Assembly: GCA_910583695.1 (NCBI GenBank)
Contig: CAJTZL010000014.1
Coordinates: 1-51,155, forward strand
Length of the DNA: 51,155 bases
Reading direction: 5' to 3'
From: an uncultured Oscillibacter sp.
GTDB taxonomy: Bacteria > Bacillota > Clostridia > Oscillospirales > Oscillospiraceae
Part shown: positions 24,001 to 32,700 of the stretch, piece by piece
How positions within the stretch are numbered: position 1 is the first letter of the stretch
How the letters are laid out: each line of letters opens with the position of its first letter
The notes under the pieces: generated by a model
Database searches by the model: none
What the model was told of the DNA's origin: nothing
Seen by the model: the letters and a program-made list of their open reading frames with translations, nothing else
Translations under genes and position numbers: made by a program

Positions 24001-24597
24001 CCCCCGAAGCCGGCGGAGTCCCAGCCGCCTGTCCAAAAGCCGGGTCTGCCCTTTACGGATGTGTCACCTTCGGACTGGTTCTATGACGACGTGGTCTGGG
24101 CCTATGAGGAGGGCATCATGCTGGGGGTCAGCGATACCCTGTTTGCGCCCCAGCGGGAGGTCTCTCAGGCTACCATTGTAACGGTCCTGGCCCGGCTGGC
24201 GAAGGTGGACACGGCGCAGTTCCAGGACGAAGCGGAGTCCGGCATCCAGGCGGGGCGCTCCTTCACCGGAGCGGCGGTCTGGGCCAAGCGCGCCGGGTTG
24301 CTGCCGGAAGGCCCCTTCACCGGAGACGAGACCACGACGCGGAATCAGATGGCAGTGATGCTGGTGAAGTATCTGACCAGTATGGGGAAGGATACGACTC
24401 CGCCAGTCCGGCCTGCCGCTTTTGCCGACGTGTCGGATATGACCCGGGAGGGCGTCGAGGCATTCCAGGTGCTGTATCAGTACGGTATTTTCAAGGGTGT
24501 GGGGGGACTCAGGATGAATCCCACCGGTTCCACTACCCGGGCACATTTTGCCGCCCTGATTCACCGCATCCACGAGACGGCCATGAGCAAGACCTGA
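21016..24597 (+). CDS. BspA-type leucine-rich-repeat protein with SLH anchor
   Basis: 1193 residues. The signal peptide (LMLALCLALTMLPGTASAA) leads into two LRR_5 (BspA-like) blocks. Each opens with a near-identical cap (ASGECGAEGGNVTWSLDDAG; SGECGAQGNNLTWTLDKAG), runs through 23-residue repeats of the type LTSVTIPDSVTSIGxxAFxxC, and closes with VYYSGTKAQWN and IHCSDG. Two putative-Ig motifs follow (LPDGLTLEETGLISGTP; LPSGLSLDPGGVVSGVP), then the same X2-like module as in the preceding protein. A Gly/Ser linker and three SLH repeats (about 1011-1193) end it. ATG 21016 follows GGGAGGAG. BspA-type LRRs commonly bind host or bacterial surface ligands. The LRR block is visibly more AT-rich than the flanks. 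Confidence 0.9.
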   Translation: MKKRILSLMLALCLALTMLPGTASAAVVASGECGAEGGNVTWSLDDAGTLTISGTGKMKDYTFNDGEDFEPPWPIYDTKEVRIEMGVTSIGGWAFTGCKMINATIPGSVTSIGECAFNACTSLTEITIPDSVTSVGKSAFNRCTSLTSVAISGNLSSIEASTFSYCTGLTSVTIPDGVTSVGSYAFYNCTNLDSITILDSVTSIGDSAFYGCNKFSNIYYSGTKAQWMNMSIESYNDSPDSAVIHCSDGIIGAASTDVITSGECGAQGNNLTWTLDKAGTLTISGTGAMRDYSNTTIPPWQSYRSSIKAIDIQNGITRIGSWAFANCKNLTSVTIPDSVTSIGYLAFWECSSLAGIKIPDNVTSIEYRAFDGCSALASVNIPRSMTRLENSIFSGCSSLTSVTIPENITSIGEYAFDSCTKLKSVVLPDSLTELGRSAFSSCSSLESIIIPEGVTSIGLYTFSSCSSLVELVIPSEVTSIDAYAFSGCTSLKSVTIPVGITEIPSDVFDRCESLSDVYYSGTKAQWNQITVDVYNDPLLAAIIHCSDGDIVPEGGEYTYSYEIIDWLGTPDPETGHYAVTRSDSEYMLAVDAPIERIDKVSLDGRVLTPEPVNGSGDYDYWLFLALKDGVIYTFIELEDKVFTNLKCGLHSLQIDFKEDEQTGEKPASVAQNFAIWPENPIVLRDGYVGLTYSYEINDNWTNHELFEADEVMRLPDGLTLEETGLISGTPTKAGTWYFYIDGGSQGAGGGAEAYKLTIKKTPEPEYKPLPDGVRYVPYSEHIMGNDSKPGGDETFRCELTGTLPSGLSLDPGGVVSGVPMAAGTWKFSVLCRWSDLAAGKTEDEPWEEFYQLTVAGNTDDAVQKPNDYPIVDPVGTPDSGRPGHFYKTAYSEESLTIDGPYTEFTRLLIDGVEQERGVDYTAREGSTVITIRSQTFRKVGEGTHTIAAEFRAGGAPEGVLKRASQNYTLNISKPSGGSGGGSSGSGGGSYPTRVPPPKPAESQPPVQKPGLPFTDVSPSDWFYDDVVWAYEEGIMLGVSDTLFAPQREVSQATIVTVLARLAKVDTAQFQDEAESGIQAGRSFTGAAVWAKRAGLLPEGPFTGDETTTRNQMAVMLVKYLTSMGKDTTPPVRPAAFADVSDMTREGVEAFQVLYQYGIFKGVGGLRMNPTGSTTRAHFAALIHRIHETAMSKT

Positions 24598-24608
24598 AGA
24601 GAAGATAT

Positions 24609-24639
24609 AGCGGGGGACAGGCTTTACCTGTCCCCCGCT
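24609..24639 (+). terminator. operon-end hairpin after the LRR/SLH gene
   Basis: A 13-bp perfect stem, AGCGGGGGACAGG (24609-24621) with 24627-24639 and a 5-base loop, lies 11 bases after the stop codon. It marks the end of the Tad/surface cluster. The 163 bases beyond it, up to the helicase remnant, show no gene. Confidence 0.8.
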
Positions 24640-24802
24640 GTCATGAGGAGAATTTGATCTGATTTCCCCTTCTTAAGATCGACTCAAACATAGCTTATAT
24701 GATACAATTCTCCATTCCATTTTGTTCGCGTTTTCCCAGGCTGCCTTGATAGGGGCAAGCATAAGGATGTGCCTTGTTGGGATATGTTTCAAGCAGCAGG
24801 GC

Positions 24803-26168
24803 TCATTGCAGTAGCGGCTTGAAAATCATCTCCAGGTCCTCCTCACTGGTGGGCAGCACCTCCAGCGTCCGGCGGCCGATGGCCTCCAGCATGGTCTGCT
24901 CTTTTTGACAGAGCCGCCGGTAGACAACGCCTTCCATGGACCGGGGCCGCTCTCCGCCAGGTATTTCCGTCTGGAGGAACGCGTATTGGGTGTACTGCTC
25001 TTTGGGCAGCCCCAGGCGGTGAATGCGGTCCTTGGACTGGAGCGGATGGACCAGATTGTAGCTGTACTCAAAATAGACGGCGTCGTGACAGACGCTGTGC
25101 AGGGACACGGATTCCGCCAAGGTGTGGGGATTGGTCAGAAGCACCTGGAACCGCCTCAATTTGAAATCCTTCAGAATGTCCTGCCGTTCCTCCAGAGGAA
25201 CCGCGCCATAGATGCGGCGGGTAGGGATGCCCGCGCCTCCAGGACCTCGGACAGCGCTTGTATGGAATCCAGGAAAACGCACCAGATAATCACCGGCTTT
25301 CCCTCTTTTACCAGGTTTTCCGCCAGCTGGACACAGCGGCGGAACTTCCCGGAGGGAGGACAGGCTTTGATCAGCCGCCGGACCTCCTGGCCGCCGCCGT
25401 CCAGCAGGTCGAAGAAATCCCGGAGATCCAGCTTTTGGAGCAGAGCCGTGGATTGCTCTCCAGCTGGAGGATTTGCAGAAACAGGGCCAGCTTGTTTCCC
25501 CGGCATTTTTGAACCAGCAGATCCAGCAGACGGTTTTCCTCTACGCTGGCGGGACAGGTGAGGATTCTGTCTGGCAGGGCCGGGGGAACCTCCAAATGCT
25601 CCTTGGTGGTCCGGCAGAAGAACGGCTGGAGCCGTTTGTTGACCGTCTCCATCTCCGCCGGGGTGGGATGGCGGAGGAGCACGTCGGAGAAGCCGAAGAA
25701 CTCGTCGTATTCGTTGGGGAAGAGGTCCAGGTAGGAATTGGGGACCGGTGTGCCGGTGAGGGCGGTGAGGTACACGGACTGCGCCGCCAGGGCCATGGCG
25801 GCGTTTACGATGGATTGGTATTCCCGGAACCGGGGAAGCAGCTTTTCCTCCCGGTTTTTGATCTCCACGCCCAGCCGGAACCGCTGCGCCAGGTAGTTCC
25901 CCCGGCCTTGGATATACTCCGCCAGGGCAGGGGAGACCGTGAGGGCCCCGCCCTGCCGGGCGCATTCCTTTTCACACAGGGCGATGACACGCTGAAAGTC
26001 CAGGTGGGTCAGGGCGGGCTTGCCGGTAAATAGGCCGCCCTCCTGCTTCGCGATGTAGCGGCGGAGAGAGAGCTTGTAAAAGGCGCTGTAGGGCAGGGTC
26101 TCCGCCGCGCCCTCCGGGACACGGAGGGTCAGGGCAGCGCCGTCATAATCCAAGAGCCATTCGGTCAC
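24803..26168 (-). pseudogene. SNF2-type helicase, frameshifted and internally deleted
   Basis: Three reading frames together give one SNF2-like protein. From GTG 26168 (RBS AAGGAGG) the first frame contains motif III (YLTALTGTPVPNSYLDL) and PFFCRTTKEHLEVPP. Near 25450 a one-base slip moves to a second frame (KLDLRDFFDLLDGGGQEVRR, then VIIWCVFLDSIQALSEVLEA). Near 25232 a second slip leads to the third (RIYGAVPLEERQDILKDF, then motif VI LQSKDRIHRLGLPKEQY). No Walker A (GxGKT) or DExH motif exists anywhere: homology jumps from EKLLPRFREYQ almost directly to motif III, so that core has been deleted. It cannot be an active helicase. It follows the ParB-like gene by 92 bases and once formed a pair with it. 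Confidence 0.8.
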
Positions 26169-26260
26169 GGGGCAGCCTCCTTTTTGGGGAATCGGGCAAA
26201 GCGGAACGCCGCGCCCTGATTTGCGTACACGCCGCCTGCCGGAATGGGCCGGCGGCTCTT

Positions 26261-27255
26261 TCAAGGCAGCTTTTGCCGAATCTCGGCCGCCGCCTTTTCC
26301 AGCAGGTCCAGCTGCCGCCGCAGGCGCTGGAGCTCGCTGTCCCCCAGCCGGGAGAGGATGTTCACGTCGATGCTCTCCAAAAATCCGGTAGCCTTCTCCG
26401 CCAGCAGGATGGGCCGGTTTCGGGTCTCCATCTTCCGGGTCCTGAGCAGGTATTTGTCCATGGACCGCTCCAGGGCGCCGCTCAGGTCCTCCCGTGTCCG
26501 GACCTTATCCCGGATGGCCTGGGTGCTCATTTCCTGGGGAGAGGGGAGAATGCCGATGACTTCGGCGGCGATCTCCTGCTGTTCCTCCAGAAAATCCTCC
26601 TGCTGCTCACTGCCCATGATGTTCTTAAAGCCCCGGATGAAGCGGGTCATGTCCCCGGCGGGCCGCAGGAGGATGTTGACAAAGACACTGTTTTTCAGGT
26701 CCTCTTTCTCGTTCTCCGTCCGGCACTTTTTAAGGAGCTTCTGGAGCTCCTCCAGGGGATAGTAGAGCTTCAAATCCCGGGCGATGTGGAACTGCCCCGG
26801 CGCGTTGATGAACTCCAAAAGCTCCACCATCAGCTCCGCCAAATCCATCCGTTTTTTTACGTCGCCGACGCTCTCATTGGTGCTTCTCGCGTACTCCTCC
26901 GGGGTCAACAGCCCGGTTTCGTGAATGTCGTGATACACGCCCACCAGCCGGTCAATGGGGTCGTAGTCCACCTTGCCCTCCTCGCCATGCTGGATGGAGA
27001 GCTCCAGGAGCTTGATCTGCTTGGCGCTGTGCTCCATGCTCCGCTCCAGAATCACGGCCTCGAACCAGCCGAATTTCGTGTCCTCGGCGGAGAGCTGGCG
27101 AAGGCAGGTAAACCGCCGGTTTCCGTCGATGACCCGCCCGTCGTTCAGCACCACGCCCGGCTCCCGCTGGTCCACCAGCTTGATGTTGGCCTTGGTTTTG
27201 CGGATGGCGTCGGGGTTGCTCTCCACAAGGAAGCCCTCCATAAGCACGATCTGCT
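26261..27255 (-). pseudogene. ParB-like nuclease-domain protein lacking its N-terminus
   Basis: A continuous frame of about 330 codons. Near its start it carries the ParB/Srx core (VVLNDGRVIDGNRRFTCLRQ), then a helical middle with ARSTNESVGDVKKRMDLAEL resembling a ParB helix-turn-helix, and a Lys/Arg-rich C-terminus. The expected opening residues of the ParB fold are missing because an IS5-type transposase fragment abuts the frame at about 27256. GTG 27247 could in principle start a shortened protein, but no proper RBS supports it. ParB-like proteins next to SNF2 helicases occur in mobile elements and defence islands; no specific function is assigned. Confidence 0.7.
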
Positions 27256-27799
27256 AATACATTGTTGTCGCTGATTTCTACCTTTTCCATCAGTTCAACA
27301 GCATGGACAAAATCATAGTCATTCCCCACATACAGCTTGAATTTAACTGGGTTTCCCAATTCATCCACGATAGCATGCAAGTTTGCTTCCGTCTTCATCT
27401 GGTCCGTCCAATGGCCTTATCTTCCGTTTTTTCCCTCCATTGGCACTTTCGTGGACCTTGATACAGGCAGAACCCAAACTCAAGTTTTCCTCATCCGCGG
27501 ACAACATGCGAAATATGGATTCCAATGTACCACCATCCTGCCATTTGGCAAAGCGGGCATAAACAGACTGCCAGTGGCCATACACCTCCGGCAATTCCCG
27601 CCACTGCGGGCGATCCAAAGTATATCATTGAGTATTTTCCTGTCATCTTTCCAGGGCCAGTCGAGTTTCTCCGCTTCGTCTGACGAAAACAGCACCTTCA
27701 TGTATTCCCATTGTTCTTTTGTCGATCCATAACATAACATTCATGATTATTTTTGCACACCCCAGAGCTTCTTGTAATATTCATTTTTTAAACAGCCCC
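27256..27799 (-). mobile_element. IS5-family insertion sequence fragment (transposase pseudogene)
   Basis: Minus-strand frames recover an IS5/IS427-type transposase in pieces: LDWPWKDDRKILNDILWIAR, then WRELPEVYGHWQSVYARFAK with IFRMLSADEENLSLGSACIK, then NLHAIVDELGNPVKFKLYVG and DNNVLADRAYG. At least two frame changes separate them; one could be the programmed shift known in this group. The gene stops after the ADRAYG motif, so the catalytic C-terminal third and the right end are lost. The left end is probably the AGGGGCTGTTTAAAAAA sequence read on the minus strand from about 27799. It is fused directly to the ParB-like frame. Confidence 0.75.
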
Positions 27800-28141
27800 T
27801 AAATGTTGGAGGCCAACCTGGATCAGCGAGATTTCCAGTTAGCAGTTAAATGTTATCGCCATGAATCTGGATGGCTGTCTACAGATGGTGCATGCTGCGG
27901 TTTTGGTCGCTGGTTGCCTTGAGATAGAAGAAAAAACTGTTCAGGCTATCCATAAAAACCGCCATATGCTTGGAGCATATAGAGAAGGAACGTATTTGCA
28001 TAGAATGGAGCAGGTTTTAGGTGGTCAAGCGGACAGGTCGACAGTACAGAACAGAATTATGCACCAGCGAAACAGATGGACGGCATGTACTGCTGAGACC
28101 GGTTGACCGTGGCTTTGGAATAAAAAGGAGATTTAGCGTCT
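27800..28141. other. spacer without recognisable genes
   Basis: Between the IS end and a strong hairpin there is an open frame of 81 codons (27861-28106, plus) with no clear RBS and no family resemblance. Its composition and setting suggest decayed mobile DNA. Confidence 0.4.
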
Positions 28142-28192
28142 AAAATAACTATGGCGGAAGTATGTTTCAGCAGCTTCCGTCATAGTTATTTT
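28142..28192. terminator. long AT-rich stem-loop
   Basis: Two 19-base arms (28142-28160 and 28174-28192) match with one mismatch around a 13-base loop, with A and T runs on the outer ends. It can act as an intrinsic terminator in either direction and would insulate the downstream small gene from the decayed DNA. It could also be a relic of a miniature element. Confidence 0.6.
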
Positions 28193-28224
28193 ATATATAT
28201 GCAGATTCAGGGGGGAAAAGTCCC

Positions 28225-28524
28225 ATGCGGATATGGATTTATGGAAGCAGTCCCGAAGAAGTCCGAGAGATGATAGAAAAAAGCGTCAGTTTCGGGAACA
28301 CCGTGTCAGGAACCTCACTCCAGGCGGAGATTGATTCCCCATTCCCCCAAAGTGGTTTAGTCACGGCTATATCTGCCGCAATGCGTGGGGAGTTTGATCT
28401 GCTGCTGGTCCCTGCTATCGAACTGCTAGGGAGCAGGAGTAACGCGGCCCAAATGGCAGAACTGTTCCAAAGCTACGGCGTCTCGGTCAAATCTGTTTCC
28501 AGCAGTGGAATTAACAACTCCTGA
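28225..28524 (+). CDS. small resolvase-like protein, possibly truncated
   Basis: 99 residues from ATG 28225 behind AGGGGGGAAAAG. The order MRIWIYGSS, then GEFDLLLVPAIELLGSRSN, then YGVSVKSVS mimics the N-terminal catalytic fold of serine recombinases (Y-x-R-x-S strand, the strand normally ending in LDRLSR, and GV-x-V). However, the nucleophile motif and the LDRLxR arginines are not preserved, and there is no DNA-binding domain. It may be a degenerate or repurposed resolvase. It converges on jetD and their 3' ends overlap by 52 bases. Confidence 0.5.
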   Translation: MRIWIYGSSPEEVREMIEKSVSFGNTVSGTSLQAEIDSPFPQSGLVTAISAAMRGEFDLLLVPAIELLGSRSNAAQMAELFQSYGVSVKSVSSSGINNS

Positions 28525-29756
28525 TATCCGGCACGGTCAAATTGTCTGACTGCTTCCGCAGCCCCTTCCAGAGCCGTTCCAACGCAACCCTGCAGTAATG
28601 AGCGGCTGGACTCGCTCAGCGGTATGCCGGAGCGGCACCGGTCATAGTCACCGGTCCCCATATGCCATGGCTTGAGCAGATTTGGATAGCGGGCGCATAG
28701 CTGCGCCGCGATGGACAGGCCCTTGCCGTCGAAATCGCCGGAGTAGAAAAGCCGTGTGCCCTCCCCGGCCAACAGGTCCAGCAGCCGCAGGGCCGCCACA
28801 GAAGGCTGTCCGGAGGTGCAGATCAGCGGAGAGTGAAACTGTGAAGCGTGGTCGCAGAGCTGGGTAAACACCATTTCATTTTCCACAATATAGGCCTTTC
28901 CGGAGGGACTGCGTGCGCCGGTTAGCCCGGAGAGATTGGCAAGCGATAGCGTGCAGATCTCCTGCCTTTGGCGGAAGAGACGGCAGGCGGGGTGTTCCTC
29001 CGTCCCCGCAAGGAGAACAAGGCCCACCTGCGTCACCAAGCTGGAAATGCTGTCACACAAAATTCCGTTTTCATAGTACAGACTGTCCCTCTGCTCCGCA
29101 TTTGCCGGTGCTTCCAGTCCGGAGCGGAAGGATAAAAGGTGTAAAAACAGCTTTCCACACAATGTTCCACTGTCCAGGGCATGGGGATCGGAGGTGGCAT
29201 GCGCACTGAGGACAGCCAGGCGGACCATATCTTGCGCATGCAGTTCCAACAGGTCCAAGCTCCGGCATGCCTGCAGCAGGGCGCGCCTTGTCCCCTCCGG
29301 GTCCTTTGCAGCCTCCCGGCGAGACAGTTTATATCCGCCCCCTTGGGAAGCCTTCAGCGTTTGGAGCCACCGGATACAGGTTCTGTTGTCCGTTTGTTCC
29401 AATAGCTGAGCAATCATGGCGGAAAAGCGGCTGTTTTTTGCTTCACGCAGCTCACTGTTTGTCCGAATCTCCGTATGAAAGTAGGACTCCAGAACTTCTT
29501 TTAAAGAGACCTTCCCAAAACGGAGTTCCTGAAGGGCCGCCTCAAATTGTGCCGCATGAAATTGCAGCGGCGGGGAGAACGGATGGCCAAAAATGCTTCG
29601 AGCGGCGTCGCACTCCTCCTGGGTTGCGTCGTTCAGACGGATGGTACCCGCCGGCCGGCCGTAGCTGCGGTATTTTTTCAACAGCTCGGACAGAATACGC
29701 CGGTATCCGGGCCGGGACTGAAAATAGGCCGCACAGGCCCTGACCTGTTCATTCAT
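28473..29756 (-). CDS. jetD: JetD, Wadjet type II endonuclease subunit
   Basis: 427 residues of the TIGR02679/DUF2399 family. The C-terminal part is Toprim-like: IVENEMVFTQL, PLICTSGQPSVAALRLLDLL and RLFYSGDFDGKGLSIA give the acidic Glu...DxDxxG metal-binding set. WHMGTGDYDRC follows. The N-terminal part (about 1-230) is the helical DUF3323-type region. In Wadjet systems JetD makes the DNA cut once the JetABC motor has extruded a closed circular plasmid. ATG 29756 overlaps the jetC stop as ATGA; a longer frame upstream is a shadow inside jetC. All key residues look intact. Confidence 0.88.
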   Translation of the reverse strand: MNEQVRACAAYFQSRPGYRRILSELLKKYRSYGRPAGTIRLNDATQEECDAARSIFGHPFSPPLQFHAAQFEAALQELRFGKVSLKEVLESYFHTEIRTNSELREAKNSRFSAMIAQLLEQTDNRTCIRWLQTLKASQGGGYKLSRREAAKDPEGTRRALLQACRSLDLLELHAQDMVRLAVLSAHATSDPHALDSGTLCGKLFLHLLSFRSGLEAPANAEQRDSLYYENGILCDSISSLVTQVGLVLLAGTEEHPACRLFRQRQEICTLSLANLSGLTGARSPSGKAYIVENEMVFTQLCDHASQFHSPLICTSGQPSVAALRLLDLLAGEGTRLFYSGDFDGKGLSIAAQLCARYPNLLKPWHMGTGDYDRCRSGIPLSESSRSLLQGCVGTALEGAAEAVRQFDRAGYQELLIPLLETDLTETP

Positions 29757-32700
29757 AGGCTGTCCTCCAGGCTCCGCCGACTGCCGTTCCAGTGGTAGCG
29801 CAGGATGGTGACTACCGGGGCGTTGGGTGGGTGGTGCATCTCGGCGATATCCAGGTCGGCCACACAGGCGTAGCATCCCCAAAGGGCCTGAGAGTTGATG
29901 ATGTAGTCAAAGTCCAAGACTCCCATCAGCTCAAACATGGCGCTGATATTCTGGTCGTCCACGCCGGCGAAAGCCTCGTCCAGAGCCAGAATCTGCGGAC
30001 AGGATGCCCCGCCCTTCTGATACTGGGCGGAGACGGAGGCGAAGAGAGGTACATACATGGCCATTGCCTTTTCCCCTCCGCTAAACCGGTTAAATGCCCG
30101 GTCGGAGAGCTCTTTTTTTCCATCCCCTCCCCGCTGGTAGAATAGGCGGAACGCATACCAGCTTCGGTAGTCCAGGACCGAGCGAATCAGATCGGCATAA
30201 TTGACCGATACCCCCTGGACATGGGCCTCCTCCCGCGCCCGTTTAACCTTGTTCCGGAAATGAGAGGAGACCTTCTGACTGTCCTCTGGGGTGAGCAGGG
30301 CCCGGTCCTTGTTCAGCAAGTTGACCAAGAGAGCGGTGTCCAGCTCCCCAGCCCCCTCCGCCTTCTTCTCTTTCCAGTCCAGGCTGAAAGTCAGTCCCAT
30401 GGAGGTGGTCAGGGCGGCCATCAGGGCGGTCATATCCCGGACCCAGCGTCCACTCTCCTCAATGCGGGCGCGCAGCTTGTGGCTGATGGTCTCGGTCAGG
30501 ATGTTTTCAAACAGCTCCCGGTCCCGGTCCTCCAAAATGCTGCCGGTGGAGTCGATATCGGCCTGGAGGGACTGGATAAACTCGTAGAGGGAGAGTTCTT
30601 TTCCGCCCTTCTTAAAGAGAATGCACAGGCGCTGCCGGAGATGGGCAGCCTGATTGGGCGCGTCAAAGACCAGCTTGATCTCAGGGTGATAGCCCAGCAG
30701 GCTGTTGTTGGAGCGCTGGTAATTGCTCCGCAGAGCATCCGCCATATGCTCCGGCGTATACTTCCGGTCGGAAGGCTGGATTTTGCCGGCCGCCTGCCGG
30801 GCGCGCTCCTCCAAATTCAGGCCCTCGTCCAGCCCGGAGAACCCCAGTTCCAGGTCCTCCCGAAAATAACTCTCCAGGTCCTGCTCCTCGATGGTGGCGT
30901 TCAACAAATTTTCCTTTCGCCGCGCAATGGCGTCACGGGAGCTGTTCAACTCGGCCTTTAAGCCGGCGCATGCCTCGCCCGCCTCCCGGTTTTCCTGATC
31001 CTGGAGGGCGATCTCGCCGTCCAGTTCCGCTAAACGGCGGGCACGGGCTTGATTTTCGGGCCGCTCCAGATAAGCCTGCAGCGCGTCAGCGGACGACTGG
31101 CTAACTCGCAGAGACGTCTGAACAATTTCGTTGGACTTTCTCTGGTCCGCCGCCTGATCCCGCTGTTCGTCGATGGTATCCTGTTCCTGTTCCATGGAGC
31201 TGGCCGCAAAGACCAGCTGCTGGCGGCTGCGCTCCAGGTCATTCAAGGTGTCCTGATATTCCCCGGCCGCATCCCGGACCTCCTCGTAGCCCGACACCGT
31301 TCGCTCATAGGGCAGGCCGGTGCTGAGAGTGAGACTCTTCTGCTCCAGGGCGGACCAGACCTGTTTTGCCGTCTGCTCATCGGCCAGCTTTTGCTGCTGT
31401 GCCTCCTCGGCTTGCCGCAGTTCCCGGAGAGCCTGATCCAGCAGCGCGATTGCCTGGTCCAGCTCCTCGGCGGCCGGCATCCGGGCGCGCTCCTGTTTCA
31501 ACTGGGACAGTCGTCTGGAACAATCCGCAGCTTCAGTTTGTGCGGACTGCACCCTCCCGGCCAGCTGCTCCAGCCGCTCTTCCAGGCCGCGGATCTGACG
31601 CTGGCGGTTGGCCTCCCGGGCGGCGGCGCCCACGAACCCGGCGGGGGCCTCGGCGTGGCTGCGGCCCCGGACCATGCCGCAGCGGAATCGGCCGTCGGGG
31701 AGAAGGGCGGTTTCGGAGTTGGGATCGGAACGGGAGATGGACCGCAGGCAGGCGGCGGTTTCGCTGGGGAGGCGCCCCGTGGCGTCTGGGATCAGACTGA
31801 GGATGGGCTGTTCCACAGCAGGTCCGGGGATCAGAAAGCGGTCCGGATATTCCTCCAGCAGTTCCCGGATCGCCGGCAGATGTTCTTTTGGAACCACCAG
31901 GGCGTCCAGCAGACCGGCGTCGGCAAGCTGGGCCTCCAGGAGGTCGCGCTCCCTCTGGGGAAGGCCGGGGGCAAAGTCCACCAGCTCATAGAGGGGTGCG
32001 CAGGGGATATCCCGCAGCATCAGCTGGAGGCGGGCGGCCTGGGTCACATCCCGGCGGGGCGGGACAGGCTCCGGCTGAGCCTTGAGCCGGGCCAATTCCC
32101 GCTCCTGCTCCTGCTGCTCCTTCACCAGGGCCTTCAAGGCAGTTTCCGCTTGCAGCAGCTGTCCCCGAAGGTCCGAATCGCAGATGCGGGTGCATTCGTC
32201 GATCTGGTTGCGGACAGGGCTCCAGTCCGCCGGGACGCGGTAAACGGTCAGTGCCCGGCGGATCTCCAGCCAGATGTTCTGGGAGATGTCCAGCTGTGTG
32301 TTCTGCTCCCGCCAACGGGTAAAGGTCTCCACCAGCTTGTCCCGCTCGTCCCGCTCCTGAGTTCGGGCGTCCCGAAAAACGGTCTGGGCCTCCCTCACGG
32401 AGGCATCGGCCTGATCCAGGGCCTGACAGGCACGATCATAGATGGCCCTGGCCTCCTCCGCCTTGTGCAGAGCCCGCAGGACGTCCTCAATTTGCTGCTT
32501 CCGCTGCCGGAGCGCGGTAAGAATGGGCCGCTGGTCCGTATCCAGCCGCTCTCTCTGTAGGCTATGGATATAGCAGTCGTGTTCCTGCCCCAGGGACAGG
32601 AGGCCGTTTTGACCTTCCAGTTTCCGCAGGAGCTGGCGCACCTCGGCCCGGGCGTTGTCACAGTCCTGGGCCAGCGTCCGCAGGCGGACCTCCCACCGGG

